A stretch of DNA of 64,000 nt from Paracoccaceae bacterium (GTDB taxonomy: Bacteria > Pseudomonadota > Alphaproteobacteria > Rhodobacterales > Rhodobacteraceae). Under the pieces are notes generated by a model. The model was not told the DNA's origin, did no database searches, and was given only the letters and a program-made list of their open reading frames with translations. A program made the position numbers and the translations under genes. Shown piece by piece: positions 27,937 through 37,261 of this stretch. The stretch is taken from positions 1 through 64,000 of the forward strand of contig JASJAR010000007.1 of NCBI GenBank assembly GCA_030066905.1, given 5' to 3'. The first letter of the stretch is position 1. The number at the start of each line of letters is the position of its first letter.

Positions 27937-28380
27937 CTAGAACACAACCCCCATCCGCAGGATGAAGCACCCGTAGGGCCGGCTCTCAGAACAGGCGACG
28001 ACCGCGAATGCGCCCTCTGCATGGGCATAGAAAGCCTGCCGCTCGATGCTCCCGCGACGGGCTCCTTCGGGCCCGACTTTTTCGAGCACTTCGAACACCT
28101 CGCGGTGCACGTCGTCGACCCGGTCGGGCGCCCCGTCGACCTCCATGCGCAGGGCACCGTAGTCGTGGAAATCATCGATCGGCATCAACTCGGTGATGAG
28201 CGCCACGACCTCCGGCGCGGTGAACCCGGGCATCCGGATCACCTCTTTCCGCACGCACGTGGATGCCGTCGTGGCGGCGGGGTAGTTGCGGTCGGCGATG
28301 ATGATCTCGTCGCCATGCCCGAGACGAATGAGACAATCCATCAGCTCCGGCGTAATCCGCGAATCGATGGTTTTCAGCAT
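27937..28380 (-). CDS. RbsD/FucU family sugar mutarotase
   Basis: This 147-residue protein would speed anomer interconversion of a reducing sugar. The conserved catalytic histidine is H22 in LGHGDEIIIADRNYPA, and the end YGCFILRMGVV is like FucU. It is the last gene of the ABC importer operon, 70 bases after the binding-protein gene with a hairpin between. Its presence suggests that the imported compound is a free reducing sugar rather than a nucleoside. The length favours FucU over RbsD. Confidence 0.85.
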   Translation of the reverse strand: MLKTIDSRITPELMDCLIRLGHGDEIIIADRNYPAATTASTCVRKEVIRMPGFTAPEVVALITELMPIDDFHDYGALRMEVDGAPDRVDDVHREVFEVLEKVGPEGARRGSIERQAFYAHAEGAFAVVACSESRPYGCFILRMGVVF

Positions 28381-28400
28381 GGGATACCCCCGGAATTGGC

Positions 28401-28436
28401 GACCGGGGCCGCGGGAGAGGAGCGACGGCCCCGGTC
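28401..28436 (-). terminator. mRNA hairpin between binding-protein and mutarotase genes
   Basis: An 11-bp perfect stem (GACCGGGGCCG with CGGCCCCGGTC) encloses a 14-base loop, with no T-run after it. It lies 15 bases after the binding-protein stop. Such hairpins commonly protect or partly terminate mRNA so that the binding protein is made in excess. Confidence 0.6.
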
Positions 28437-28450
28437 TTTGGTGGATGCCG

Positions 28451-29497
28451 TTAACGTGGTGGCAATGGCATCCAATCCGTCATCGCGACATCGGCATGGG
28501 CAAACTGCGGCATCTTCGCCGAGAGGTCTTCCATGTTGGTAATGTCGTTCTCGTTGAGGAAATCCTGGGTGATGAGCGTCGGCGGGACGATCACCTGTGC
28601 GCCCGGGTCGCCGCCGGCGAGCATGATCGCAAGGGCGCGCACCGAGACCTCGCCAACCACCGCCGGGTTCGTCGCCACCGTGGCCTTCCAGGCGCTGTCT
28701 GGCTCGCGCATGGCAGCGATGTCGGCGGTGGAGACATCCGCCGAATAGATCGAGACGTCCTGATTGAGCCCCGCCTCGTCGACGGCGATCTTCACGCCTT
28801 TTGCAAACTCGTTATAGGGCGCGAAGAAGACGCTGATCGTCTGGTTCGCTTGCAGGACCGAGCGCGCCTGGTTGGCGTTGGAATTGGCGATCGGGTTGTC
28901 GAGGGTGCCCATCTGGGCGACTTCGCGAATGCCGGGGTTGGCTGCCTTGATCTCCTCCCAGGCGGCGTGGCGCCGGTCGAGGGGTGCGATGCCCGGGACG
29001 TAGACGTAGCCGGCATCCCAGCTGTCGCCGTTGTCCTCGATGGCCTGTTCGAGGGCGAGCTTGCCGAGGAGAAAGTCGGATTGTTCGATCTGGGGGATCG
29101 CCTCGTTCTCGACGTTCACATCGAAGGCGACGACCTTGATCCCGGCATCCACCGCCCGCTGGGCGGCCTCGCGCATGGATTCCGTCAGCCCGTGCTGGAT
29201 GACGATCCCGTCGACCCCGAGCGCGATGGCTTGATCGACCATATCGGCCTGAAGCGCTGCGTCCTGACGGCTGTCGAAGACCCTGAGATCCACCCCGAGG
29301 GCTTCGGCCTGGCGCTCGACGCCGGAGAGATAGGCCTGGAAGAAATCTCCCGTGGAGAGATAGCGCACGAGTGCGATGCGCACCTCTGACGGGTTGTCGA
29401 AAGGCGCCGGCATGTCCTGGGCGGCGGCGCCCGTCCCCGTTCCGGCCAGTGCGAGCCCGGCCACCATGGCCAGCGCCGTTCTGCGTGTTGTGTTCAT
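28451..29497 (-). CDS. Sugar ABC transporter substrate-binding protein
   Basis: This 348-residue periplasmic receptor of the ribose/rhamnose (type I, PBP1-like) class has a signal peptide (RTALAMVAGLALAGTGTGAA). Typical features are QADMVDQAIALGVDGIVIQHG (loop at the ligand site), GIKVVAFDVNVENEAIPQIE and a C-lobe with TADIAAMREPDSAWKATVAT. It belongs to the operon ATPase-permease-receptor-mutarotase, which is divergent from mtnK/mtnA with a shared operator. By context the ligand may be 5-methylthioribose, 5-deoxyribose or a related pentose; this is inference. Confidence 0.9.
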   Translation of the reverse strand: MNTTRRTALAMVAGLALAGTGTGAAAQDMPAPFDNPSEVRIALVRYLSTGDFFQAYLSGVERQAEALGVDLRVFDSRQDAALQADMVDQAIALGVDGIVIQHGLTESMREAAQRAVDAGIKVVAFDVNVENEAIPQIEQSDFLLGKLALEQAIEDNGDSWDAGYVYVPGIAPLDRRHAAWEEIKAANPGIREVAQMGTLDNPIANSNANQARSVLQANQTISVFFAPYNEFAKGVKIAVDEAGLNQDVSIYSADVSTADIAAMREPDSAWKATVATNPAVVGEVSVRALAIMLAGGDPGAQVIVPPTLITQDFLNENDITNMEDLSAKMPQFAHADVAMTDWMPLPPR

Positions 29498-29519
29498 GGT
29501 TCTTCCTCCCTTTTTGTCG

Positions 29520-30581
29520 TTACCCGTCGCCCCCGGCCCGCCGGGCCGACAAAGCGAAGGTGAAGACGAGGGCGACGACGAGCACCGCCCCCTTGATGAA
29601 ATCCTGGGTGTAGTAAGGCGCGTTCATCATCGTCAGCCCTTGCAGCAGGATGCCGACGAAGAGCGCGCCCATGGCGGTGCCGAAGGCGTTGGGCTTCGCC
29701 GCCCCGAGTACGGCGAACCCAATGAGCGCGGCGGCGACCGCGTCGAGGAGAAGGTTCGTCCCCGAGGCGATGTCGCCGCGCCCGAGCCGGGCCGCGAGAA
29801 GCATACCGCCGACCGAGGCGAGCACCCCCGAGATCACGTAAGCCAGCACCTTGTAGCCGTTGACGTTGGTCCCCGTCAGCGCGGCGGCGCGTTCGTTCGA
29901 GCCCACCGCATACATCAGTCGCCCGTGGCGGGTGAGTTCGAGAAAGCACCAGACGAGAATGCCGATGACGATGAGGAACACCACCGAGATCGGCACCAGG
30001 TTGTCGAGGACGACGTCGAACCGGTGCCGCCCCATGGCGAGGAAAAACGGGGAGAACACCCCGTTCGCCGTCTCGCCGGAGGGCATCGTCATCCCCGTCG
30101 AGATCGACCGGCCCTCGGTGGGGATGCGTTGAAGACCCACGAGAAGAAACATCATGCCGAGTGTGGCCAGAAGGTCGGGCACTTTGAATTTCACGATGAG
30201 AAGACCGTTCACCACCCCGATGAGCGCGCCCATCAGGAGGCAGGCGACAATTGCCGCGCCGGCGCCCATCTCAAGGACGACCATTACATAGGCCGACAGC
30301 ATCATCGCCGAGGTCGCCACCGAGCCGATAGAGAGGTCGAACCCGCCGACGACGAGGGTGCAGGTGACCCCGAGGGCGAGGATGCCGGTGATCGCCACCG
30401 ACTGGAAGATGAACACCGCCGAACGCGGCCCCGAAAACCCCTCGGCGAAAACCGAGAAAAAGAGAACGAGGCCCAGAAGGAGAGCCAGAAACCCGTAGCG
30501 GATCGCCAGATCGAGAAGCCCGCTCCGGGGCTGGCCCGTGGCCACCGGCGCCACCGCCGGGCGGTCGGCCTCGGCGCTCAT
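29520..30581 (-). CDS. Sugar ABC transporter permease
   Basis: This 353-residue inner-membrane protein of the RbsC type has eight to ten hydrophobic segments. The coupling-region signature is YAVGSNERAAALTGTNVNGY. GVTCTLVVGGFDLSIGSVAT is the conserved segment near the N-terminal third. Only one permease gene is present, so the channel is probably a homodimer. It overlaps the ATPase gene by four bases (30578-30581) and lies 22 bases before the receptor. Confidence 0.92.
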   Translation of the reverse strand: MSAEADRPAVAPVATGQPRSGLLDLAIRYGFLALLLGLVLFFSVFAEGFSGPRSAVFIFQSVAITGILALGVTCTLVVGGFDLSIGSVATSAMMLSAYVMVVLEMGAGAAIVACLLMGALIGVVNGLLIVKFKVPDLLATLGMMFLLVGLQRIPTEGRSISTGMTMPSGETANGVFSPFFLAMGRHRFDVVLDNLVPISVVFLIVIGILVWCFLELTRHGRLMYAVGSNERAAALTGTNVNGYKVLAYVISGVLASVGGMLLAARLGRGDIASGTNLLLDAVAAALIGFAVLGAAKPNAFGTAMGALFVGILLQGLTMMNAPYYTQDFIKGAVLVVALVFTFALSARRAGGDG

Positions 30582-32083
30582 GCGGCCCGGGCCCCGGGGC
30601 CGGTCACCGCCGCAAGCACCGCGCCGACATCGATATCCGAATTGCGGAACTCCGCCGTCACCGAATGGTCGTGCATCACCAATATCCGGTCGGCGATCTC
30701 GAAGGCTTCGTCGAGTTCAGCCACACAGACAAGCGTCGCCCGGCCCCGCGCGGTGCCCCGCACCTTCGCGCCGATATCGCGCCGCGAGCGGATATCGACA
30801 CCCTGGAACGGCTCGTCGAGCACCAAAAGCCGGCAGGACCGCGAGAGCCAGCGGGCGAGCATCACCTTTTGCTGGTTGCCCCCTGAAAGCGTGAGGATGC
30901 CGTCGCGGTCGGACCGGCAGACGATGTCGAGCGCGCCGATGAGGTCCTGGGCGCTGGCGCGTTCGCGGCTCCGCGAGATGAACGACAGGGCCGAGAACGC
31001 CCCCAGAAACGGCACCGACATGTTCCGCGCGATGTCGAAATCGGCCACCACCGCGTTGCTCGCCCGGTCCTTGGCGGACATGAACACACCCCCCCGGATC
31101 GCCGCCGCCGGGCCTTCGGGCGCGAACGGCGTACCGTCGATCCGCATCTCCCCCGCCGCCGGCCGATGCAGCCCGAAGAAGGTGCGGGCAAGGGCGGTCT
31201 TGCCGCTACCAAGAAGCCCCGTGACCGCGACGACCTCGTTGGACCGCAACGTCAGATCGAAGGGGGCGGCACCCGGGCGCAGGGCGATCCGCGCCATCTC
31301 GGCGATGGGCCGCCCGGGGGCGACCGGGGTCAGATCGGCCTCGGTCAGACCGTGGCCGAGCATCGCCGTCACCGCGCCTTCGTAATCGAGCGGTGCGCCC
31401 TCGAACACACCCGAGATCTCCCCGTCGCGCATCGAAACGATCCGGTCCGCGATCCGTCGGATGTCCGACATCCGGTGCGAGATGTAGAGGACGCCGACGC
31501 CCTGCGCCTTCAGCCGCTCGATGAGGCCGAAGAGACGCTCGGCTTCCGCCGCCGAGAGCGACGAGGTGGGCTCGTCGAGAATGAGAAGCCGGGGCGCGTG
31601 GGCCATCGCCCGGGCGATGGCGATGAGCTGGCGGTCGGCGACGCCGAGTTCCGAGACCGGGCGGCGCACATCGACGTCGATCCCCATCGCCGCGGCCACT
31701 TCGCGGGCGGCGCGCTGGAGCCCCTTGCGTTTGAGAAAGAACCCGTAATCGGTCTCCGCCAGCCGGTCGATCATCAGGTTGGAGGCGACGTCGAGATCGG
31801 GGATCACCCCGTCGTTGATCGACTGATGCACGGTCACGATGCCAGCCCGGATCGCCTCGGCCGGGCCCGCCGGCGCGAAGTCCTGCTCACCGAACTCGAT
31901 CCGCCCGCCGTCGCGGCTGTAGACGCCGGAGAGGATCTTCACCAGCGTCGACTTCCCCGCCCCGTTCGCCCCCATCAGCGCGGTCACCTGACCGGCCGGA
32001 AGATCGAGGCTCAGACCGCGCAGAACGAGGGTGTCGCCGAACGCTTTGGTCAAGCCTCTGATGCGGCAAAAGCTGCGGTCCAT
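30578..32083 (-). CDS. Sugar ABC transporter ATP-binding protein (two ATPase domains)
   Basis: This RbsA-type tandem ATPase has about 501 residues. Domain 1 has Walker A GANGAGKST and Walker B RLLILDEPTSSLS. Domain 2 has the degenerate Walker A GLLGSGKTA, the signature LSGGNQQK and LLVLDEPFQGVDI. The ATG at 32083 is chosen because GGGAGG lies five bases before it; a longer frame upstream overlaps the operator region. It is the first gene of the importer operon, divergent from mtnK across a 145-base control region. Confidence 0.92.
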   Translation of the reverse strand: MDRSFCRIRGLTKAFGDTLVLRGLSLDLPAGQVTALMGANGAGKSTLVKILSGVYSRDGGRIEFGEQDFAPAGPAEAIRAGIVTVHQSINDGVIPDLDVASNLMIDRLAETDYGFFLKRKGLQRAAREVAAAMGIDVDVRRPVSELGVADRQLIAIARAMAHAPRLLILDEPTSSLSAAEAERLFGLIERLKAQGVGVLYISHRMSDIRRIADRIVSMRDGEISGVFEGAPLDYEGAVTAMLGHGLTEADLTPVAPGRPIAEMARIALRPGAAPFDLTLRSNEVVAVTGLLGSGKTALARTFFGLHRPAAGEMRIDGTPFAPEGPAAAIRGGVFMSAKDRASNAVVADFDIARNMSVPFLGAFSALSFISRSRERASAQDLIGALDIVCRSDRDGILTLSGGNQQKVMLARWLSRSCRLLVLDEPFQGVDIRSRRDIGAKVRGTARGRATLVCVAELDEAFEIADRILVMHDHSVTAEFRNSDIDVGAVLAAVTGPGARAA

Positions 32084-32116
32084 GACGCCTCCCGAAGCAA
32101 AGCAAAGCAAGCGCCC

Positions 32117-32145
32117 TGACAAAAGTCAACATAGATTGACAAATG
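32117..32145 (+). promoter_or_regulatory. Putative operator in the ABC importer / mtnK control region
   Basis: The site is TGACAAAAGTCA (32117-32128), four bases, then AGATTGACAAATG (32133-32145). The first part is a perfect TGAC/GTCA palindrome and a further half-site follows. It is nearly identical in sequence and spacing to 37215-37243 beside the SorC gene and similar to 24564-24592. Confidence 0.7.
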
Positions 32146-32165
32146 CCGGGGCGGCCTCCTACGCT
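32136..32165 (+). promoter_or_regulatory. Candidate sigma-70 promoter for mtnK-mtnA
   Basis: TTGACA at 32136-32141 is followed after 18 bases by TACGCT at 32160-32165. The -35 box lies inside the putative operator, so a bound regulator would block RNA polymerase. The -10 match is only moderate. Confidence 0.45.
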
Positions 32166-32228
32166 CGCTCGGAAGGTGTCTTGGGGAGGGCCTCCACCTC
32201 CCCGGGCGCCCTGACGGTGGAGACCTGC

Positions 32229-33494
32229 GTGAGCCGATACGAGCCCCTGACGCCCGACACCCTGCCCGCCCGTCTGGGCGATCTGGCCTCCGTCGCCGAT
32301 GCCGTGGGCGGAGCGCCGGAGACATGGCGGGTCGAGGAGGTCGGCGACGGCAACCTCAACCTCGTCTTCATCGTCGAAGGCAGCGCGGGCTCGGTCGTCG
32401 TGAAACAGGCCCTGCCCTACGTCCGGCTCGTGGGCGACAGCTGGCCCCTGCCGCTGAAGCGCGCCTATTTCGAGTACAACGCGCTGATCCGTCAGGAGAA
32501 CGTCGCCCCGGGCATCGTTCCGGGTGTCAAGCATTTCGACGAGGACCAGGCGCTCATCGTCATGGAACATCTCGTCCCCCACATCATCCTGCGCGGCCAG
32601 ACGATGGCCGGCCGCGAGGTGGCGGGACTCGGCCAGATCATGGGCCGGTTCTGCGCCGAAACCGCCTTCCGCTGTTCGGATCTTGCAATGGAGGCCGGGG
32701 CGAAGAAGGGCGATGTCGCGCTGTTCTCAGGGAATGTCGAGTTATGCGAGATCACCGAGAACCTCGTTTTCACCGACCCCTATTTCGACGCGGAGATGAA
32801 CCGCCACACCGCCCCTCAGCTCGACGGGGTGGTCGCCGAACTGAGGGCCGACACCGCACTCAAGATCGAAGCCCAGCACATGAAGCGGGCCTTCACCGCG
32901 CGGGCCGAAACCCTCTGCCACGGCGACCTCCACGCGGGCTCGATCATGGTCACCGACACGGCGGTCCGCGTGATCGACCCCGAATTCGCCTTCTACGGCC
33001 CGCTGAGCTTCGACATTGGGATGCTCATGGGCAATTACCTCATGGCCTATCACGCAATGTCGGCCCATCTTCGGGACCGGACGGACTGCGCCGCTTATCA
33101 GACCTGGCTCCTCGGCGTCACCCGCGAGACATGGGAGAGCTTTGCCGGCCGGTTCCGACAGCTCTGGCAAACCGAACGCAAGGGCATCCTCTACCCCAGC
33201 GCGCTTTACGAGGACCAGGGCCACGGCGACGCCGCCGAGCGCGCCTGCGACGAGCTTCTCGCGGAGATCTTTTCGGACCTTCTGGGCTTTGCCGGCATCG
33301 AAATGCATCGCCGCATCCTCGGGCTCGCCCATGTCGCGGAGTTCGACAGCATCGAAGACCCCGACATCCGCGCGCCGCTCGAGGAACGCAGCCTCCGGCT
33401 CGGCCGCGACCTCGTTCTGGGGCGGCGGGACATCACCGACATCGAAACGGTGCTCGACATGGCGCGGGCACGGGAAACGGGAGAAGGCCAATGA
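32229..33494 (+). CDS. mtnK: S-methyl-5-thioribose kinase (MtnK family)
   Basis: This sugar kinase of about 421 residues would phosphorylate 5-methylthioribose, or a 5-deoxypentose, at C1 using ATP. The aminoglycoside-kinase-like fold shows the nucleotide loop [12 protein letters not shown], the catalytic loop [14 protein letters not shown] and the metal-binding [11 protein letters not shown]. The start is a GTG at 32229 with GGAG seven bases upstream; the longer open frame overlaps the control region. MtnA follows with a four-base overlap. The usual methionine-salvage genes mtnB, mtnC, mtnD and mtnX are not here. Confidence 0.92.
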   Translation: MSRYEPLTPDTLPARLGDLASVADAVGGAPETWRVEEVGDGNLNLVFIVEGSAGSVVVKQALPYVRLVGDSWPLPLKRAYFEYNALIRQENVAPGIVPGVKHFDEDQALIVMEHLVPHIILRGQTMAGREVAGLGQIMGRFCAETAFRCSDLAMEAGAKKGDVALFSGNVELCEITENLVFTDPYFDAEMNRHTAPQLDGVVAELRADTALKIEAQHMKRAFTARAETLCHGDLHAGSIMVTDTAVRVIDPEFAFYGPLSFDIGMLMGNYLMAYHAMSAHLRDRTDCAAYQTWLLGVTRETWESFAGRFRQLWQTERKGILYPSALYEDQGHGDAAERACDELLAEIFSDLLGFAGIEMHRRILGLAHVAEFDSIEDPDIRAPLEERSLRLGRDLVLGRRDITDIETVLDMARARETGEGQ

Positions 33495-34594
33495 AGGTTG
33501 GAGACGTTCACTACCGTTCGATCTGGCGGGACGCGGCCACGGGCGAGGTCCGCATCATCGATCAACGCTGGCTGCCCCACGACTTCCCCATCGCCACGCT
33601 TGAAAGCCTCGACGACTTCGCCACCGCGATCCGCGACATGTGGGTGCGCGGCGCGCCGCTGATCGGGGCGACGGCGGCCTACGGCGTGGCCCGGCAGATG
33701 GAGCGCGACCCCTCGGACGCTGCGCTTGCGGAAGCCTACGAGGTGCTCCACGCGACCCGACCCACCGCGATCAACCTCCGCTGGGCGCTCGACGAGATGC
33801 GCAACGTCCTGTCGCGTCTGCCTGAGGCGGACCGCGCCGAAGCCGCCTTCGCCAAGGCCGCCGCCATTTGCGACGACGACGTCGAAACGAACCGGATGAT
33901 CGGTGTCCACGGTCTCGACATCATCCGCGAGATCGCCGCGAAGAAGAAACCCGGCGAGCGCGTGAACCTTCTGACCCATTGCAACGCCGGCTGGCTGGCC
34001 ACGGTGGACTGGGGCACGGCCACCTCGCCGATGTACCAGGCGATGGAGGCAGGCATCGACATCCACGTCTGGGTCGACGAAACCCGGCCCCGCAACCAGG
34101 GCGCCCAGCTCACATCCTGGGAGATGGCCGGTGCCGGCATACCTCACCACCTCATCGTCGACAACGCGGGCGGGCATCTGATGCAGCGGGGCGAGGTCGA
34201 CATGGTGATCGTCGGCACCGACCGCACGACCGCGACGGGGGACGTCTGCAACAAGATCGGCACCTATCTCAAAGCGCTCGCGGCACGCGACAACGGTGTG
34301 CCCTTCTACGTCGCCCTGCCGTCGTCGACCATCGACTGGACGGTGTCGGACGGCCTCGCCGAAATCCCCATCGAAGAGCGCGACGGCCGCGAGGTCACCC
34401 ATGTCTACGGCCGCGACGAGGACGGCACGGCGCGCTTCGTGCAAATCTCGCCCGATGCCACGCCGGGCGGCAACCCCGCCTTCGATGTCACTCCGGCGCG
34501 GCTGGTGACCGGGCTGATCACCGAACGCGGGGTGGCGACGCCGAGCCGAGAGGGGCTCCTCGATCTCTTCCCGGAGCGGCGCTCGACGGCGTGA
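33491..34594 (+). CDS. mtnA: S-methyl-5-thioribose-1-phosphate isomerase
   Basis: This 367-residue isomerase converts the aldose 1-phosphate made by MtnK into the ketose 1-phosphate. It has the conserved [11 protein letters not shown] with candidate catalytic C164, [19 protein letters not shown] with candidate D244, and [13 protein letters not shown] near residue 55. It belongs to the eIF2B-related family, but these residues mark the metabolic enzyme. It is coupled to mtnK by an ATGA overlap. The next steps could be the fused aldolase at 37262-39313 or the RuBisCO-like protein, both under the same putative operator. Confidence 0.93.
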   Translation: MKVGDVHYRSIWRDAATGEVRIIDQRWLPHDFPIATLESLDDFATAIRDMWVRGAPLIGATAAYGVARQMERDPSDAALAEAYEVLHATRPTAINLRWALDEMRNVLSRLPEADRAEAAFAKAAAICDDDVETNRMIGVHGLDIIREIAAKKKPGERVNLLTHCNAGWLATVDWGTATSPMYQAMEAGIDIHVWVDETRPRNQGAQLTSWEMAGAGIPHHLIVDNAGGHLMQRGEVDMVIVGTDRTTATGDVCNKIGTYLKALAARDNGVPFYVALPSSTIDWTVSDGLAEIPIEERDGREVTHVYGRDEDGTARFVQISPDATPGGNPAFDVTPARLVTGLITERGVATPSREGLLDLFPERRSTA

Positions 34595-34682
34595 AGATGG
34601 GGAGTGCAGGGCAACTGAGTGACCCGGCTGGCGCGACATCCGACATCGCAAAACAACGCCGCCGAGGGCTACAGGTAAGCTG

Positions 34683-35126
34683 CTAGCGGGTGTCGGAATT
34701 TCGCATCAGAAGCAAGAAGCCCAAGAGACCCAAAGCAAATAGCAGAGACGGGAGGGTCGCGACACCCAGACCCTCGACCGAAAGGCCTTGCTTGTAGATG
34801 GCGGTGTTTCGGATGTCCAGGAACACGACCGGCAAGATGAAGACGACAACGGTCCAGCTCAGCCAGAGCGACCACCTGGGCAAACGCGCCCTTCGCCACC
34901 AAAACGCTGCCAACAGAAAGACGAAGCTCAGAGGCACGAAGCTGAGCACCAGGATGAAAGCGCCGGTCAGCAGTTCCGATGGCGTGGCGTCCGCAAGGCT
35001 GGCATTTCCGTAGAGGCCACCCGAGCTTGCGATGAACGCAAAAACTGCCCCGATCAACAAAAGAAAGGCGCCCGCAATTCCCGAAAGCGACAACGAGAGG
35101 GTGGCCAGCACCATTCTAAGCCGCAT
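34683..35126 (-). CDS. Hypothetical integral membrane protein
   Basis: The 147-residue protein has about four hydrophobic segments: LSLSGIAGAFLLLIGAVFAF, LLTGAFILVLSFVPLSFVFL, WLSWTVVVFILPVVFLDI and LPSLLFALGLLGFLLLM. An AGGA lies nine bases before the ATG at 35126; the open frame continues upstream but is not protein-like. No family is recognised. It converges on mtnA and is divergent from the next gene, so it seems independent of the sugar regulon. Confidence 0.6.
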   Translation of the reverse strand: MRLRMVLATLSLSLSGIAGAFLLLIGAVFAFIASSGGLYGNASLADATPSELLTGAFILVLSFVPLSFVFLLAAFWWRRARLPRWSLWLSWTVVVFILPVVFLDIRNTAIYKQGLSVEGLGVATLPSLLFALGLLGFLLLMRNSDTR

Positions 35127-35336
35127 CGGGCGGGGTCCTTGTCTGGGCACCGGAAGGAACGACGATTGTTCAAGAACTGGAGCAACAGTGATGTGACCTG
35201 TCAACTCCGCCGTCACGTCGACGTCCGCGCCGCGCTCAAGGACGCAGTCAGCGCAGCGGCACCCATCGGGCATTTTTGGTGTCGTAACCTTTTTCGGCTA
35301 CCGCCGTTCACGGTCGTCCGATGAAAGCCAGGAAAC

Positions 35337-35870
35337 ATGCCGGCAAAACACCCGCCCTATCCCTTTGTCGAACCGGAGGCAGCGCGTTTGACGCCCCTGG
35401 AGATAGAAGCTGTGGCCGACCGGAATGCGGCTGACTGGGGCTTCCGAGAGGGGAAGTCCTTGGACGAGGTCTGCAAGAACGCCGGCGTCGACATCGAATA
35501 CTCCCATCACCCCAACGAGATATTGCTGGAGGCGCCGCTCGACGGCCCGCCTGTGGTCTGGCTGCCGCGGAGGGCGCGAAAACGCGACGATCGCGTCACG
35601 ATTGCGAAAGCCCTTGGCCACTGGTCATTACAGGTCGAACCGGCACGCAAGGCAAACCCGGGCTGCGGCATCCAGGCCCTCTACGAGCCCGGCACGGACG
35701 ACGCGTCGGTCGAAGCGATGGCCTACGGCATGGCGTTTCTGATGCCGAAAGGGGACTTTGTGGATGCGTGGTACGAAGGGCGGTCCCAGGCGGCGTCCGA
35801 CCGCTTCGATGTGCCGACAAAGATCGCCTACCTGAGGGCCGAGGCACTTGAACTTCGCTTAACCACTTGA
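35337..35870 (+). CDS. ImmA/IrrE-like protein with degenerate zinc motif
   Basis: The 177-residue protein follows the ImmA/IrrE metallopeptidase outline. RVTIAKALGHWSLQV occupies the place of the HExGH helix, and EAMAYGMAFLMPKGDFVDAW matches the downstream glutamate helix and the MP motif. The HE pair is replaced by KA (residues 91-92), keeping only GH, so peptidase activity is unlikely. A good AGGAAAC precedes the ATG. It is not beside a repressor gene, unlike typical phage or ICE ImmA genes. It may be a binding or decoy derivative. Confidence 0.6.
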   Translation: MPAKHPPYPFVEPEAARLTPLEIEAVADRNAADWGFREGKSLDEVCKNAGVDIEYSHHPNEILLEAPLDGPPVVWLPRRARKRDDRVTIAKALGHWSLQVEPARKANPGCGIQALYEPGTDDASVEAMAYGMAFLMPKGDFVDAWYEGRSQAASDRFDVPTKIAYLRAEALELRLTT

Positions 35871-36214
35871 AAAGCTTTGCTCTGGCTGCGATTGGCGGCT
35901 CGGAGGTGAACCTTCGCGGCCGCGCCGGAACGGCCCGTCCCCCGCCCTGCCCGTGGGCGTGACGCTGAAACAGAGTGGTCCCGAACGCACGGATCGCCCA
36001 TTCCGTCGCGATTGGGGGGCGACTTCGCCGCCTTGGCGCTCGACGCGGGTCGAGGTCGGTTGGTGTCCGCCGGGCTCCCCACCCGCCCGGGGGCCGCCAT
36101 GGGGAGCGGTCCTTGATCGAAGCGCAAAACCAGACCCCGTCTTGGGGGCGGCGGCGCGTCGGCGCGACGCTGTCGCCCTCGGCGAACCAAACCGCTACCC
36201 CGGTCACTCCACCC
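35871..36214. other. Gene-free stretch, nothing recognised
   Basis: This spacer of about 344 bases is GC-rich. I find no convincing gene, repeat copy, tRNA or clear terminator in it. Open frames crossing it have biased, proline- and arginine-rich compositions typical of chance frames. Confidence 0.5.
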
Positions 36215-37189
36215 TCACCCGCCCCCCGCCAGCATCGCCTCCGCCTGGGCCTGGCCCGTCACCAGGTGGGTCACATACCCCCCCCGGATCGCCGCCAGCG
36301 CCGCCGTTGCGCGCTCGGGCTCGGCCGAGACCAGGATACCGGCCTCGCGTTGGCGCATCCGGTCGAGGTCGACCGCCATCATCCGGGCATCGAGCGGGCC
36401 TTCGATATGGGCGCCGGCGCGGTCGATGAACCGCCCGCAGAGCACGCCGACCGCCCCTTGCCCCAGATACCACGCAAGCTCCTGCCGGGTGGCCACACCC
36501 GAGGAGACCACATGGCTGTCCTCGGTACAGGACCCCACGGCAAAGAGCGTCTTGTTGAAGGTATTCATCGCCTCGAACTGCGCCGCGATCAGCGCCTCGT
36601 CCCGGAGCGTCCGGGCAATCCGCGCCTCCGACAGGATCGCAGGCACATGGAGGTTCACGCAGGCCGCCCCGAGCTTGCGGGCGACGTTCGACGAACAGAC
36701 ATCGGCCGAGAAACCGTATGGGGTGGCCATGGAGCCGACGAGCTGGAGCACCGTGAGGTCGTCGATGCGCCGGGCTTCGAGGCGCTCGGCCAGATCGTAG
36801 ATCGTCTTGCCCCAAGCGACGCCAAGCCGGTCGCCGGGGGCGAGGAGGCTCGGCAGCCAGTCCGCAGCCCCCCGGACAACGCGGGCGGCGATCTCGTGAC
36901 GCGCGTCCTGTCGTTCGGGCAGCACATAGGCCGCCACGAGCCCGAAGGTCTCCCGCAGCGCCATCGCCAGCCGGTGGCCGGTAAAAGCCTCATGGGCGAG
37001 CCGCACCTGCACATAACCGCGGTCGCGGGCAAGCTGGAGGTAGTTCACCACCGTCGCGCGGGACACATCGAGGGCTGTGGCGATCTCGTTTTGGTTGAGC
37101 CCGTCCTCGTAATAGAGCCAGGCGGTTTCGACGACGATATCGTCGCCCGAGACCTGCGACGGTGTCCGCTGCGTTCCTGTTGCCGGCAT
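36215..37189 (-). CDS. SorC/DeoR-type sugar-binding transcriptional regulator 1
   Basis: The protein of about 324 residues has an N-terminal helix-turn-helix (YEDGLNQNEIATALDVSRAT and onward) and a SorC effector domain related to sugar-phosphate isomerases (for example APGDRLGVAWGKTIYDLAER and HIEGPLDARMMAVDLDRMRQ). Family members bind phosphorylated sugars and usually act as repressors. The ATG at 37189 follows AAGGGGGGTCG. It is divergent from the fused aldolase gene, and the 72-base spacer contains the 29-bp operator also found at two other operons here, so it is the best candidate regulator of the whole regulon. Confidence 0.88.
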   Translation of the reverse strand: MPATGTQRTPSQVSGDDIVVETAWLYYEDGLNQNEIATALDVSRATVVNYLQLARDRGYVQVRLAHEAFTGHRLAMALRETFGLVAAYVLPERQDARHEIAARVVRGAADWLPSLLAPGDRLGVAWGKTIYDLAERLEARRIDDLTVLQLVGSMATPYGFSADVCSSNVARKLGAACVNLHVPAILSEARIARTLRDEALIAAQFEAMNTFNKTLFAVGSCTEDSHVVSSGVATRQELAWYLGQGAVGVLCGRFIDRAGAHIEGPLDARMMAVDLDRMRQREAGILVSAEPERATAALAAIRGGYVTHLVTGQAQAEAMLAGGG

Positions 37190-37214
37190 CGACCCCCCTT
37201 GAGGCATGCTTCGA

Positions 37215-37243
37215 CATCTGACAATCTGCCGTGACTTTTGTCA
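37215..37243 (-). promoter_or_regulatory. Putative SorC operator between regulator and aldolase genes
   Basis: On the minus strand it reads TGACAAAAGTCA (37243-37232), four bases, then AGATTGTCAGATG (37227-37215). It matches the site at 32117-32145 at all but about seven of 29 positions, four of them in the spacer. It overlaps a TTG that could otherwise start the aldolase frame, so I use a later GTG. Confidence 0.72.
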
Positions 37244-37261
37244 AACCGAGGCGGCGGGCGC

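Noticed and set aside
32229..34594. Assignment of mtnK/mtnA to the ordinary methionine salvage pathway
   Set aside because: The later genes (mtnB, mtnC, mtnD, mtnX) are not in the window, and the pair is wired to an importer and aldolase. The enzyme family names are kept but the pathway is left open.
35871..36214. Possible pseudogene in the spacer before SorC regulator 1
   Set aside because: No frame shows recognisable motifs or continuity; reported as gene-free.
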